Translations under genes and position numbers: made by a program
The notes under the pieces: generated by a model
Told to the model about the DNA's origin: nothing
What the model saw: the letters and a program-made list of their open reading frames with translations, nothing else
Databases searched by the model: none
Shown here: positions 38,473-47,174 of the stretch, in pieces
Layout of the letters: each line of letters begins with the position of its first letter
Position numbering within the stretch: the first letter of the stretch is position 1
Assembly (NCBI GenBank): GCA_050013875.1
Contig: JBEKEK010000018.1
Span: forward strand, 1-64,000
Origin: Trebonia sp050013875
GTDB lineage: Bacteria; Actinomycetota; Actinomycetes; Streptosporangiales; Streptosporangiaceae
Direction: 5' to 3'
Length of the DNA: 64,000 nucleotides

Positions 38473-38937
38473 TCAGCCGACGGTGGTCGGGGAGGCGGCC
38501 TGGCGCGGCCACGCGATCGTGGCCAGCGTCGGGGTGCGAACCTCCGGGAACGCCTCGTCCATCCCGGTGATGCGCATGATCCGCAGCAGCGACGGGCGCG
38601 CCGCCGTGAGCTTGAGCGAGCGGCCGGATCGCTTCGCGTAACCCGCCACCCGGGCAAGCACGCCCAGGCCCGCCGCGTCGCAGAAGGTCAGCTCGGCCAG
38701 GTTCATCGTCACTGGCCCCGCCTGGCTGTCCACAACATCGCGCAGGTAGGCGTAGGCCTGGTCGGCCGTGGCGATATCGAGCTCTCCGGCAACCCGCACC
38801 GTCGCGTTGCCATCGCCCGCGACCTGATACGCCAGCTCAAGCTGGAGCGCGTGCGGAAAGTCAACCGTTGCCCCCATGTTCCCGTTCTCCCCCTCAGGCG
38901 CGGCCTGGTCCCCGACGACGCGGCTCACGCTTCCCAT
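38473..38937 (-). CDS. STAS-domain anti-sigma-factor antagonist-like protein
   Basis: 154 residues from ATG 38937 (AGGGG six bases upstream); ATG 38877 with GGAG nine bases upstream is equally plausible and begins nearer the domain. The STAS fold is clear: VRVAGELDIATADQAYAYL, VTMNLAELTFCDAAGLGVLARV, LKLTAARPSLLRIMRITGMDEAF. In SpoIIAA/RsbV the loop reads D-S-S/T-G and its Ser is phosphorylated by an anti-sigma kinase; here it is D-A-A-G, so that switch is absent. The protein could be constitutively active or controlled otherwise. No anti-sigma or sigma gene is adjacent. Confidence 0.8.
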   Translation of the reverse strand: MGSVSRVVGDQAAPEGENGNMGATVDFPHALQLELAYQVAGDGNATVRVAGELDIATADQAYAYLRDVVDSQAGPVTMNLAELTFCDAAGLGVLARVAGYAKRSGRSLKLTAARPSLLRIMRITGMDEAFPEVRTPTLATIAWPRQAASPTTVG

Positions 38938-39287
38938 CTGATGCCCCTCACGCGATCGTATTGAACAAAAGGGTGTCTCCGCACCAACCTCGTCGCAAAT
39001 CACTACAAGTTGTCGCACAAATCACTGCAACTCGTGGCACGCCGTTGCGGGTGTGGTACCCAGTGAAGAGCGTGAACCTTATGGCTGCACTGCCCAGACA
39101 CTGAATAAAACGTGTGAACGAGCCCGATGGTTCTCACGTTTCTCAAGTACTTCTGTGCGTTAACAGTCATCACGCTTGGTTAATTTCCGTCGGCCAGGGA
39201 CTGCCAGGGACGGCAGCGGGGCAGTGCGCCATACTCTGTACCTGCACAACTGGTGCACGGTTCACAGGTGCGGACAAGAGGTGGGCG
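38938..39287. promoter_or_regulatory. 350-bp divergent intergenic region with direct repeats
   Basis: This gene-free stretch separates the STAS gene and the MreB-like gene. It is lower in GC than its flanks. It contains two imperfect direct repeats, GTCGCAAATCACTACAA (38992-39008) and GTCGCACAAATCACTGCAA (39012-39030), which could be a regulator site. CATACT near 39230 could be a -10 element for the MreB-like gene. No small ORF with a ribosome site was found. Confidence 0.4.
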
Positions 39288-40304
39288 ATGATGCGCATCC
39301 GGGGCAGCGTGGCGATCGACCTGGGCACGGTCAACACGCTCATCTGGGTGGCCGGCCGCGGGATCGTGCTCGACGAACCGTCCACGATCGCCATCGACGC
39401 GGCGAACGGCGCGATCGTGGCCATCGGCGGCGCGGCCGAAGCCCTGGCGGAGAAGGAACCGCAGGAGATCAACGTCATCCACCCGCTGCGCGACGGCGTC
39501 ATCGCCGACTTGGAGGCGACGGCCGAGATGCTGTACGGCTTCCTGCGCAAGGCCGGCTCCTCGACCGGGCGGCTGCGGTCGCGGGTGCTGGTGTGCGTGC
39601 CGAGCGGCGCCACCTGGGTGGAGCGCCGGTCGGTGGCGGCGGCCCTGGAGGCGCGCCGCCGGTACGCGGTGGAGCTGATTGATGAGCCGGTCGCGGCCGC
39701 CGCCGGGGCGGGCCTCGACCTCGCCGCCGGACAGGGCGGGTTCATCGTGGACGTGGGCGGCGGGACGGCCGAGGTCGCTGCCGTCGCCGGCTGGCGCGTG
39801 GTGCGCGCGGAGAGCCTGCGGACGGCGGGCAACGCCATGGATGAGGCGATCGTGAACGCCGCGCGGAGCGACTTGGGCCTCATTCTCAGCCAGCGGGCCG
39901 CGCGCCAGCTGAAGGCCCAGCTCGGCCTGACCGGCGGTCCGGATGGCTGGGCGGAGGCGGTGGGCCTCGACGCTGCCCGCCGGACGCCGCGGATCGAGAA
40001 GGTGCCCGGCGAGCTGGTGGCGGCCGCGCTCGATCCGGTGGTCTCCGCCATCGGGCGGACGGTGCAGGAGGTTCTCTCGGACATCCCCGCCGGGCTCGCG
40101 GAGGACGTGGTGCGGGGCAAGGTCCGGCTGACCGGCGGCGGCGCGCTGCTGCCCGGGCTGGCGAGCCGGATCGAGGCGATCGCGGAGCTCGGCGCGGTCG
40201 TGGCGGAGGACCCGCTGCGCTGCGTGGTGCGCGGCGCGGCGCTGATGCTTGACTCCAATCGCGCGGACGGTCGGGCCGGAGGGCCGGAGCGGCGCGCGCA
40301 ATAG
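39288..40304 (+). CDS. MreB-like actin homologue
   Basis: 338 residues. ATG 39288 follows AGAGG with six bases between; a second ATG follows directly. The actin-family ATPase motifs are present: phosphate 1 VAIDLGTVNTLIWV, connect 1 and phosphate 2 FIVDVGGGTAEVAAV, and adenosine motif LTGGGALLPGL. MreB signatures such as RRYAVELIDEPVAAAAGAG fit. It is shorter and more divergent than shape-determining MreB and has no mreC/mreD neighbours. Actinomycetes often have such extra MreB-like proteins with roles in spore wall or unknown functions. Confidence 0.85.
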   Translation: MMRIRGSVAIDLGTVNTLIWVAGRGIVLDEPSTIAIDAANGAIVAIGGAAEALAEKEPQEINVIHPLRDGVIADLEATAEMLYGFLRKAGSSTGRLRSRVLVCVPSGATWVERRSVAAALEARRRYAVELIDEPVAAAAGAGLDLAAGQGGFIVDVGGGTAEVAAVAGWRVVRAESLRTAGNAMDEAIVNAARSDLGLILSQRAARQLKAQLGLTGGPDGWAEAVGLDAARRTPRIEKVPGELVAAALDPVVSAIGRTVQEVLSDIPAGLAEDVVRGKVRLTGGGALLPGLASRIEAIAELGAVVAEDPLRCVVRGAALMLDSNRADGRAGGPERRAQ

Positions 40305-40337
40305 CGGCCGGTGACAAGGCCGGCGGCCCCGCCGCCC

Positions 40338-40363
40338 ATTGGTGATTGCCAATATTGGTGATT
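40338..40363. repeat. Ten-bp direct repeat after the mreB-like gene
   Basis: ATTGGTGATT occurs at 40338-40347 and again at 40354-40363, 16 bp apart in the 407-bp space between the MreB-like and ftsH genes. The rest of that space shows GC-rich sequence and a possible TTGACT promoter element near 40618; no gene was seen in it. Confidence 0.45.
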
Positions 40364-40711
40364 TTCCTGGGCACTTGCCGGCAACCGTTTATTGAAGTCA
40401 AGCATCCCAGCTCGTGGGGAATGCCCGCGGGATTCTCAGACGGCATACCTAGGGGGAAGAGCGGGCGCCTGGTCACGACACCGTGAGGCGTTATCCGGCG
40501 GACGGCCGCCGCGGGCCGCCCTCGGGATCGACCGCCGCGGCCGCGTGATCGCTGTGGGCGTACTCTGCGGCCGCTGAGTCAGGAAGAGGCGGGTGCAGGC
40601 GCGGTGTTCACCTGGTGTTGACTAAACAGTGTCGGGTTGGGAAATAGCCGAGCACTGTGGGCGCCGCCGGGCCGCGTCTGGAGCCTTGGCCCGCCAGAAG
40701 GGGAACGTCCG

Positions 40712-42700
40712 ATGAGCAAGCAAGCCTCGCCCCCGCCGCCTGGCGATAAGCCGACGCCGCCGAGCCCGCCGCCGCCACCGCCCGCGTGGCGGCACTGGCT
40801 GATCCCGATCGGCATTCTCGTCGCGCTGTTCCTCTGGATCTGGCTGCCGGCGGTGCACTCGTCGTCGCCGACGAGCCTGAACTACTCGCAGTTCATCAAC
40901 GACGTCACCGCGCACAAGGTGAAGACCATCACCATCGCCCAGCCGGGCGGGACCAGCACCGGGACGCTGGTCAGCAACAACACTGACTACACGGTGGTCA
41001 TCCCGCCCCAGGCCGGGCAGAACCTGCTTACCCAGCTCTCGGCCGGCAATGTGCAGATCACCAGCAGCACGACGTCGCCCGGCTTCGGTTCCGAGCTGCT
41101 TGACTGGATTATCATCATCGCGCCGTTCGCATTGCTGTTCTGGTTCTGGATGCGGCTGTCGCGGGGGGCGTCGGGCCAGCTGCAGGGCGTGCTCGGCGTT
41201 GGCCGGTCGAAGGCCAAGGTGTTCGACGAGGAGCGGCCATCCACCACGTTCGCCGACGTGGCCGGCTACGACGGCGCGAAGGCCGAGATCAGCGAGGTCG
41301 TCGAGTTCCTGCGCACCCCCGAGCGGTTCGCCCGGGCCGGGGCCGTGGTGCCACGCGGCGTGCTCATGGTCGGCCCGCCCGGAACCGGCAAGACGCTGCT
41401 CGCCCGCGCGGTGGCGGGTGAGGCGAAGGTGCCGTTCTTCTCGGTGTCGGGCTCGAGCTTCGTGGAGATGTTCGTCGGGGTCGGCGCGGCCCGGGTGCGG
41501 GACCTGTTCGCCGAGGCGCGCAAGCGCGCTCCCGCGATCATCTTCATTGACGAGATCGACGCCATCGGGCAGCGCCGCTCGGGCAGCGGCGCCGTGGTCA
41601 GCAACGACGAGCGGGAGCAGACCCTCAACCAGCTGCTGGCCGAGATGGACGGCTTCGACCCGGCGACGGGCATCGTGGTCCTCGGCGCGACCAACCGGCC
41701 CGAGGTGCTCGACCCCGCGCTGCTGCGCCCCGGCCGGTTCGACCGGCAGGTGACGATCCCGCTGCCTAACGTGGGGGAGCGGGCCGCGATCCTCCGTGTG
41801 CACACGCGGGGCAAGAAGCTCGCGCCGAATGTGGATCTGGACGTGGTGGCCCGGGGGACGCCCGGCTTCTCCGGCGCGGACCTGGCCAACCTGGCTAACG
41901 AGGCGGCCATCTTCGCGGTGCGCGATAACCGCGACGTCGTCACCGCCGACGACTTCTTCGCCGCGCGGGACCGGATCATCCTCGGCCGCCGCGAGGGGTC
42001 GAACGTGCTGCTGCCGGAGGAGAAGCACGCGGTGGCGGTGCACGAGTCAGGTCACGCCCTGGTGGCGGCGCTGTCGGAGCACACCGACCCGGTGGCGAAG
42101 GTGACGATCCTGCCGGCCGGGCAGACGCTCGGCGTCACCGAGCAGCTGCCGCTGGTGGAACGGCACATGTACGGCGAGGACTACCTGCAGGATTCGCTCG
42201 CGGTCCGGCTCGGCGGCCGGGCGGCCGAGCTGGTTGTCCTCGGCCAGGGCTCGACCGGGGCCGGCAACGACCTGGCCGGGGCCACCGAGCTGGCGGTGAA
42301 GATGGTCCGCGAGTTCGGCATGTCCTCGGTGCTCGGGCCGGTCGGGTATCCCGACGGCGGCTCGGTCTTCCTCGGCGGCGGCGGGCCCGGCATGTCGAGC
42401 CGTCCGTTCGCGGAGGCGACCCAGGCCGAGATCGACCGCGAGGTCTCGAAACTGCTGCGCGACGCGGAGGACCGTGCCATCAACCTGCTGCAGACCCACC
42501 GGCCCGAGCTCGACTCGCTGGTGAACCTGCTGCTTGAGCGGGAGACGGTGGACGGCGCTGACGTCTACCGGCTGGCCGGCCGCCCGGACCGGTCGGCTGG
42601 TCTTTCCGCGCCCAGTGTGGTGATGGCGCCGCACCCGGCGAGCTCGGAATCCGGCGGGAGCGGTATGGCTACCTCTGACGGCGTCTCCTCCGCGCCGTGA
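40712..42700 (+). CDS. ftsH: ATP-dependent membrane zinc protease FtsH
   Basis: 662 residues from ATG 40712 with GGGAA seven bases upstream. N-terminal Pro-rich cytoplasmic segment, membrane helix at 28-48, a 70-residue outside domain (LNYSQFINDVTAHKVKTI), second helix near 130-150. AAA module: Walker A GPPGTGKT (about residue 221), Walker B IIFIDEIDA, arginine-finger region RPGRFDRQV. The zinc site is HESGH (about residue 444) with a later Glu/Asp ligand. It degrades membrane and regulatory proteins. The C-terminal 45 residues are Ser/Gly-rich. It is not beside folE or hpt as the usual actinobacterial ftsH is, so it may be a second copy. Confidence 0.93.
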   Translation: MSKQASPPPPGDKPTPPSPPPPPPAWRHWLIPIGILVALFLWIWLPAVHSSSPTSLNYSQFINDVTAHKVKTITIAQPGGTSTGTLVSNNTDYTVVIPPQAGQNLLTQLSAGNVQITSSTTSPGFGSELLDWIIIIAPFALLFWFWMRLSRGASGQLQGVLGVGRSKAKVFDEERPSTTFADVAGYDGAKAEISEVVEFLRTPERFARAGAVVPRGVLMVGPPGTGKTLLARAVAGEAKVPFFSVSGSSFVEMFVGVGAARVRDLFAEARKRAPAIIFIDEIDAIGQRRSGSGAVVSNDEREQTLNQLLAEMDGFDPATGIVVLGATNRPEVLDPALLRPGRFDRQVTIPLPNVGERAAILRVHTRGKKLAPNVDLDVVARGTPGFSGADLANLANEAAIFAVRDNRDVVTADDFFAARDRIILGRREGSNVLLPEEKHAVAVHESGHALVAALSEHTDPVAKVTILPAGQTLGVTEQLPLVERHMYGEDYLQDSLAVRLGGRAAELVVLGQGSTGAGNDLAGATELAVKMVREFGMSSVLGPVGYPDGGSVFLGGGGPGMSSRPFAEATQAEIDREVSKLLRDAEDRAINLLQTHRPELDSLVNLLLERETVDGADVYRLAGRPDRSAGLSAPSVVMAPHPASSESGGSGMATSDGVSSAP

Positions 42701-42753
42701 TCAGGTAGTCGGCGTTCCCGGTTTTTGCCGAGGGACGAGGGAAGGCAGCGGGT

Positions 42754-43452
42754 TCAAGCGCCCGGCGGCGAGCGGGGAGGCACGGTCTCGCCGAACACGC
42801 GGGCGGCGTAGGCGGCCGCCTGGGTGCGCCGCTCCATGCCCAGCTTGGCGAAGAGGGCGGAGATGTAGTTCTTGACCGTCTTCTCGGCGAGGAACAGCCG
42901 CTCCCCGATCTGGCGGTTGGTGAGGCCCTCGCCGATCAGCTCCAGGATCCGCTTCTCCTGCGGGGTCAGCCCGGCGAGCGGATCATGCTTGGCGGACTGG
43001 CCGCGCAGCCGGGCCATCAGCTGGCTGGCGGCCTTCGGGTCGAGTATTGACTGGCCGGTGGAGACCGTGCGTACCGCCCCGACCAGGTCGGTGCCCCGGA
43101 TCTGCTTGAGCACGTAGCCCGCCGCGCCCGCCATGACCGCGTCCATCAGCGCGTCGTCGTCGGCGAAGGAGGTGAGCATCAGACAGGCCACCTCGGGCAT
43201 CCGCGACCTGATCTCGCGGCAGACGGTCACGCCGTCTCCGTCCGGCAGCCGGACGTCGAGCACCGCCACATCCGGGCGGAGCGCGGGAATTCTGGCGAGG
43301 GCGGAGGCGGCGGTGCCGGCCTCGCCGATGACCTTGATGTCGCCGTCAGCTTCCAGCATGTCGCGCACGCCCCGCCGGACGATCTCATGGTCGTCGAGCA
43401 GGAACACGGCGATCGGCTTGGTGCCCGTGCTGTCACTGGCTGGCGTACCCAC
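42754..43452 (-). CDS. NarL-family response regulator, DevR/DosR-like
   Basis: 232 residues. Receiver: LLDDHEIVRRGVRDML, phosphorylation site D66 (PDVAVLDVRLPDGDG), Thr in LMLTSFADD and Lys in YVLKQIRG. The LuxR-type helix-turn-helix spans about 155-215 (LTPQEKRILELIGEGLTNRQIGERLF, AEKTVKNYISALFAKLGMERRTQAA). The resemblance to mycobacterial DevR is strong along the whole length, including the RTQAA end. DevR controls the hypoxia/dormancy regulon. No DevS-like kinase is adjacent; other candidates of the regulon in the window include the Usp gene at 29281, but no link is shown. Confidence 0.9.
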   Translation of the reverse strand: MGTPASDSTGTKPIAVFLLDDHEIVRRGVRDMLEADGDIKVIGEAGTAASALARIPALRPDVAVLDVRLPDGDGVTVCREIRSRMPEVACLMLTSFADDDALMDAVMAGAAGYVLKQIRGTDLVGAVRTVSTGQSILDPKAASQLMARLRGQSAKHDPLAGLTPQEKRILELIGEGLTNRQIGERLFLAEKTVKNYISALFAKLGMERRTQAAAYAARVFGETVPPRSPPGA

Positions 43453-43558
43453 GGCTGTCTCCTGTGTTCGGCGTTCTTGCTAACAAACTATGCGTCACCG
43501 TCCACGGTTCCAAGGACCAAGGTCCCGCGCAACCGGTCTGCCGGATAGTCTCGGATGC

Positions 43559-44671
43559 ATGGCCCATGGCATAGCTGCGCTCCCGCAGTTCATCCCCAGC
43601 CCGCCGATCAACAGTTTTCATATCGGCCCGCTGGAGATTCACTTCTACGCGCTCGGCTACATCATCGGCATCGCGCTGGCGATCCTGATCACCAGGCGGC
43701 GCTGGCGGGCGCTCGGCGGTGACCCGGACCTGGTCAACGACATCGCGCTGTGGGTAGTGCCGGCGGGCATCATCGGCGGCCGCATTTACTTCGACATCAC
43801 CACGCCGGGCGACATCCCGCACGTCTGGTACGGGGTGCTCGCGGTCTGGACCGGCGGTCTGGGGATCTGGGGCGGTGTCGCGCTCGCCGCCGCGGTCGGT
43901 GCCTGGCGGCTGCATAAGCTCGGTATCACCGTGGGCCCGTTCGCCAACGCGATCGCGCCCGCGCTGCTCGTCGCCCAGGCGATCGGCCGCATCGGGAACT
44001 ACTTCAACAAGGAGCTCTTCGGCAAGCCGACCACGCTGCCGTGGGGGCTGGAGATCCCGTACTCCTACCGGCTGGCGGGCGGCATCCCGGCGCAGGACCT
44101 GCACTACGCGACCTTCCAGCCATCGTTCCTTTACGAGTTGATCTGGGACCTGGCCCTGGCGGCGTTCCTTGTCTGGCTCGGGCACCACGCCAAGATCAAG
44201 CCGTGGGGCCTGTTCGCGCTGTACGTCGCGGGTTACTCGGCCTACCGCATTTTCGAGGAAACGATCAGGATCGACTCCTCCGAGTACTTCCTCGGGCTGC
44301 GGCTGAACATGTTCGTCGCGATCGCGTTGACCGTGGTCGGGGTGGTCTGGTTCATCCTGGCGCAGCGCCGGCCCGAGCGGCCCTACACCGTGCTGCCCGC
44401 CAGTGCGGCGGGCGCGCTCGAGGACACCAAGCCCGACGACGCGGCCGCGGTCATGAACGCCCCCGAGGCGGCCGACCCGGAAGAAGACAGCCCGGAGACC
44501 GCCGACCTGGAGACCGTCGATTCGGAGACCGTCGACTTGGAAACCGCCAGCTCGGAGACCGTCAGCGCGGGGACCACCGACCCCGGGACGGTCGATGCCA
44601 CCGAACCGTCCAGCACGGAAGTGGCACAGCCGGACGACGCCACGGTCGCCACCGCCCGTTCAGAAGAATGA
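43559..44671 (+). CDS. lgt: Prolipoprotein diacylglyceryl transferase with acidic tail
   Basis: 370 residues from ATG 43559. It attaches diacylglycerol to the lipobox Cys of lipoproteins at the membrane. Seven membrane helices; family signature GRIGNYFNKELFGKPT (residues 145-160), plus HFYALGYIIGI and GLGIWGGV. At least four lipoproteins in this window would need it or a paralogue. Beyond residue 285 a 85-residue acidic extension contains five ET(V/A)-(D/S) repeats. Such tails occur in actinobacterial Lgt. It is divergent from the DevR-like gene. Confidence 0.92.
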   Translation: MAHGIAALPQFIPSPPINSFHIGPLEIHFYALGYIIGIALAILITRRRWRALGGDPDLVNDIALWVVPAGIIGGRIYFDITTPGDIPHVWYGVLAVWTGGLGIWGGVALAAAVGAWRLHKLGITVGPFANAIAPALLVAQAIGRIGNYFNKELFGKPTTLPWGLEIPYSYRLAGGIPAQDLHYATFQPSFLYELIWDLALAAFLVWLGHHAKIKPWGLFALYVAGYSAYRIFEETIRIDSSEYFLGLRLNMFVAIALTVVGVVWFILAQRRPERPYTVLPASAAGALEDTKPDDAAAVMNAPEAADPEEDSPETADLETVDSETVDLETASSETVSAGTTDPGTVDATEPSSTEVAQPDDATVATARSEE

Positions 44672-45156
44672 TTTTCGTGATTTCCCGACGCTAACGCGGT
44701 CGCGATCGCGGCCACCTTCGCCCCTGCCGCCTTGATCAGGTCGGCGGGGGCGATTTCGATCTCCAGGCCGCGCCGCCCCGCGCTGCAGAACAGGGTGCCC
44801 AGCTCAAGCACGGAAGAGTCGATGACGACGGCGAGCCGTTTTTTCTGCCCGACCGGGGAGATGCCGCCTGCCACGTAGCCGGTGGCCCGCTCGGCCGCGG
44901 CGACCTCGGCCATGACCGCCTTCTTGCCGCCGACCGCGGCCGCGAGCGCCTTCAGGTCGAGCTGCCGGTGCACGGGCACCACGCCGACCGCGAGCGTGCC
45001 CCCGTCTACCGCCGCGACCAGCGTCTTGAATACCCGCTCGGGCGGCACGCCGAGCGCCTCGCTCGCCTCGAGGCCGTAGGACCCGGACCGCGGGTCGTGC
45101 GGGTACTCATGCAGGGTGAAACCGATCTTTGCCCGCTCAAGCGCGATCGTCGCCAT
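44383..45156 (-). CDS. YbaK/EbsC-type aminoacyl-tRNA deacylase, run-on C-terminus
   Basis: 257 residues from ATG 45156. Residues 1-155 match YbaK/ProX proteins that clear mischarged Cys- or Pro-tRNA: SGSYGLEASEALGVPPERVFKTLVA, the catalytic-site Lys in FKTL, AVGGKKAVMAE, GYVAGGISPVGQKKRLAVVID and APADLIKAAGA. The family end is near 44695. The frame stays open for another 100 Ser/Val/Ala-rich residues antisense to the lgt repeats, so the real stop has probably been lost. Divergent from the deaminase gene with only 37 bp between starts. Confidence 0.85.
   Translation of the reverse strand: MATIALERAKIGFTLHEYPHDPRSGSYGLEASEALGVPPERVFKTLVAAVDGGTLAVGVVPVHRQLDLKALAAAVGGKKAVMAEVAAAERATGYVAGGISPVGQKKRLAVVIDSSVLELGTLFCSAGRRGLEIEIAPADLIKAAGAKVAAIATALASGNHENHSSERAVATVASSGCATSVLDGSVASTVPGSVVPALTVSELAVSKSTVSESTVSRSAVSGLSSSGSAASGAFMTAAASSGLVSSSAPAALAGSTV
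44495..44569. repeat. Five 15-bp repeats in the lgt 3' end
   Basis: Units of the pattern GAG ACC G(T/C)C (G/A)AC or AGC (T/C)(T/C)G recur every 15 bp from 44495 to 44569. They encode the acidic ET-x-D/S-x tail of Lgt and, on the other strand, the run-on end of the YbaK-like frame. Confidence 0.8.
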
Positions 45157-45193
45157 GGTGCCTCGTCCAGCCACTTCGGTAACGTATCGGTTC

Positions 45194-45649
45194 ATGGGCG
45201 AAGATCTCCAGCTGGACAGGGAACTGATGGCACTCGCGCTTGCGCAGGCGCGGGCGAGCCTGCAGGCCGGCGGGGTGCCGGTCGGCGCGGTCCTCGCGGC
45301 GGGCGGCACGGTGATCGCCGCCGGGCACAACGAGCGCGTGCAGCACGGGGACCCGGTTGCCCACGGCGAGATCTCGGCCCTGCGCAACGCGGGGCGCCGC
45401 GGCTCTTACGCGGACACCACGCTCTACACGACGCTGTCCCCCTGCCAGATGTGCACCGGGGCGATCCTGCTCTTCCAGATCCCGCGCGTCGTCGTGGGCG
45501 AGGCCCGCACGTTCGAGGGTGACCTTGGCTTCCTCCGCGACCGCGGGATCAAGATCACCCTGCTCGACGACCCGGCCTGCATCGCGGCCATGGAGGAGTT
45601 CCAGACCCGGTACCCGCAGGTCTGGAGCGAGGATATCGGCGGTCGCTAA
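45194..45649 (+). CDS. Cytosine/nucleoside deaminase, Fcy1-like
   Basis: 151 residues from ATG 45194. Zinc-site motifs are HGEISALRN (His ligand and catalytic Glu) and SPCQMCTGAI (two Cys ligands). Along the chain it strongly resembles yeast cytosine deaminase Fcy1: DTTLYTTLSPC, IPRVVVGEARTFEGD and the end WSEDIGG, where Fcy1 has WFEDIG. It is therefore more likely to deaminate free cytosine than tRNA adenosine. Bacteria usually use the unrelated CodA, so an Fcy1-type enzyme is notable. A strong terminator lies 160 bp downstream. Confidence 0.87.
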   Translation: MGEDLQLDRELMALALAQARASLQAGGVPVGAVLAAGGTVIAAGHNERVQHGDPVAHGEISALRNAGRRGSYADTTLYTTLSPCQMCTGAILLFQIPRVVVGEARTFEGDLGFLRDRGIKITLLDDPACIAAMEEFQTRYPQVWSEDIGGR

Positions 45650-45811
45650 TACAGCCGCCGAGCAGCCTCGAAGACGGCCGGTGATCGTCAGTCAGTGACC
45701 GGGGACTTTGGTCCCGGCAGCAGATCAACGAGGTGGGCCACGAGGCTGGTGCCAGCGCCTGACGACCCCGGGCGGCGTCAGCCGCGCAGGGGCCACGTCA
45801 GCCAGACACCC

Positions 45812-45849
45812 GGAAAGGCCGGACGGCAGCTAAGCCGCCCGGCCTTTCC
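45812..45849. terminator. Bidirectional hairpin terminator
   Basis: GGAAAGGCCGG (45812-45822) pairs with CCGGCCTTTCC (45839-45849), with an inner CGGC/GCCG pairing. It lies between the convergent deaminase and HtrA genes and can serve both. The rest of the 251-bp gap shows a second GGCCTTTC copy and no gene. Confidence 0.8.
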
Positions 45850-45900
45850 CGCTGGTAAGCCGCCGGCCTTTCAGGCTGGCTTGGCTGATAAGCCTGACGG

Positions 45901-47013
45901 TCAACTCCACGAGTTGCCCAGGGTCACATTCGCGGTATAGGTGGTGCCGGACCGGGTGTAGGTCAGATACACCTGCATGCCCGGCTTCAGGGTGGCGAGC
46001 AGCGCGGCGAGCTGGGCCTCGCCCTGGATCCGGCTGCCATCGACCGAGGTGATCACGTCCCCGGTGCGCAGTCCGGCCGAGCCCGCAGGACCACCGGGCG
46101 ACACCGACGCGATCGTCACCCCATCCTCCCGACCGGACGACGTGACCGTGGTGCGGGCGGACAGGCCGAGCGCGGCCATGCCCGGCTTGGTCACCCGCCC
46201 GGCCGAGATGAGCTGGCCGGCGATGCGGGTCACGGTGTCGGATGGGATGGCGAAGCCGATGCCGGTCGAATCGCCGGTCCCGGCGTTGAGGGCGGCCGCC
46301 GTCGGGATGCCGATCACCTGACCGGACAGGCTGACCAGCGCGCCGCCGCTATTGCCGCCGTTGATCGCCGCGCTTGTCTGCAGCGCGCCGGCGATCGTGA
46401 TGGTTTTGATGGCGCCGCTGTCGGTCGCGTTGGTCTCGATCACCGTCCGGCCGGTCGCGGAGATGATGCCCTGGGTCGCGCTGCCGGTCAGGCCGAGCGG
46501 GCTGCCCAGGGCAAGCACGATCTGCCCGGCACGCACGTTCCCCGACTGGCCGAACTTCGCCGGGGGCAGCGACCCGTCACCGGACGTGACCCTGATCACG
46601 GCGAGGTCGTCGGGCGCGTACACGCCGACCACCTTCGCGGTCAGCGTGGCGCCGCCGATGTCCGGCACCACCTGCACGGCCGAGGCGCTCCCGACGACGT
46701 GCGCGTTGGTCACGATGTCGCCCTTGCCGTCGTAGACCACGCCCGACCCCGTCGCGTCTGGTGTGCTGATCTGGACGACGGATGGCAGTACCGCCTTGAT
46801 CACGTCCTCGTACTGCTCCTGCAACGCGGCGGCCGGTCCGGAGCCGAGAGCGGCCGGGGCGGCAACGGCCGCTGGGCTGGCGCTTGCGCCGCCACTGTGG
46901 CCGCACCCCGCCACGGCCGACGACGCGAGCAATACCCCCGCTCCGATGGCGGCAGCCGCGCGGTTGAGCGCGCGGAAACGTCCGCGAGTAAGACACGCCA
47001 ACCGGTGAACCAT
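45901..47013 (-). CDS. HtrA/DegP-type serine protease lipoprotein with PDZ domain
   Basis: 370 residues. Signal with lipobox SAVAGC near residue 37, so the mature protein is membrane-anchored outside. Trypsin-like triad: TNAHVVG (His), DDLAVIRV (Asp), GGNSGGALV (Ser). The PDZ domain occupies the last 95 residues (SPGGPAGSAGLRTGDVITSVDG). HtrA proteases remove damaged exported proteins. An Ala/Gly/Ser linker joins the lipid anchor to the protease. It is divergent from the moxR-like gene, 161 bp apart. Confidence 0.92.
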   Translation of the reverse strand: MVHRLACLTRGRFRALNRAAAAIGAGVLLASSAVAGCGHSGGASASPAAVAAPAALGSGPAAALQEQYEDVIKAVLPSVVQISTPDATGSGVVYDGKGDIVTNAHVVGSASAVQVVPDIGGATLTAKVVGVYAPDDLAVIRVTSGDGSLPPAKFGQSGNVRAGQIVLALGSPLGLTGSATQGIISATGRTVIETNATDSGAIKTITIAGALQTSAAINGGNSGGALVSLSGQVIGIPTAAALNAGTGDSTGIGFAIPSDTVTRIAGQLISAGRVTKPGMAALGLSARTTVTSSGREDGVTIASVSPGGPAGSAGLRTGDVITSVDGSRIQGEAQLAALLATLKPGMQVYLTYTRSGTTYTANVTLGNSWS

Positions 47014-47174
47014 GATCGCCGACCACCTCCGGGTGGCGATCCTATTACATAAGGTGACTTTGTGTGCGTAAGTCGGTCAAATAGGATTAACAGGGACAGA
47101 GGTTGCTGGTGCCTCTGTTGCCCGGATTGCCGCGATGCGTTCGCGACTGACCCTGGGAGATAAACTCGCACCTT

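Noticed and set aside
39012..39022. TTGTCGCACAA as a DnaA box
   Set aside because: It matches the DnaA consensus poorly and no cluster of such sites or replication gene is nearby.
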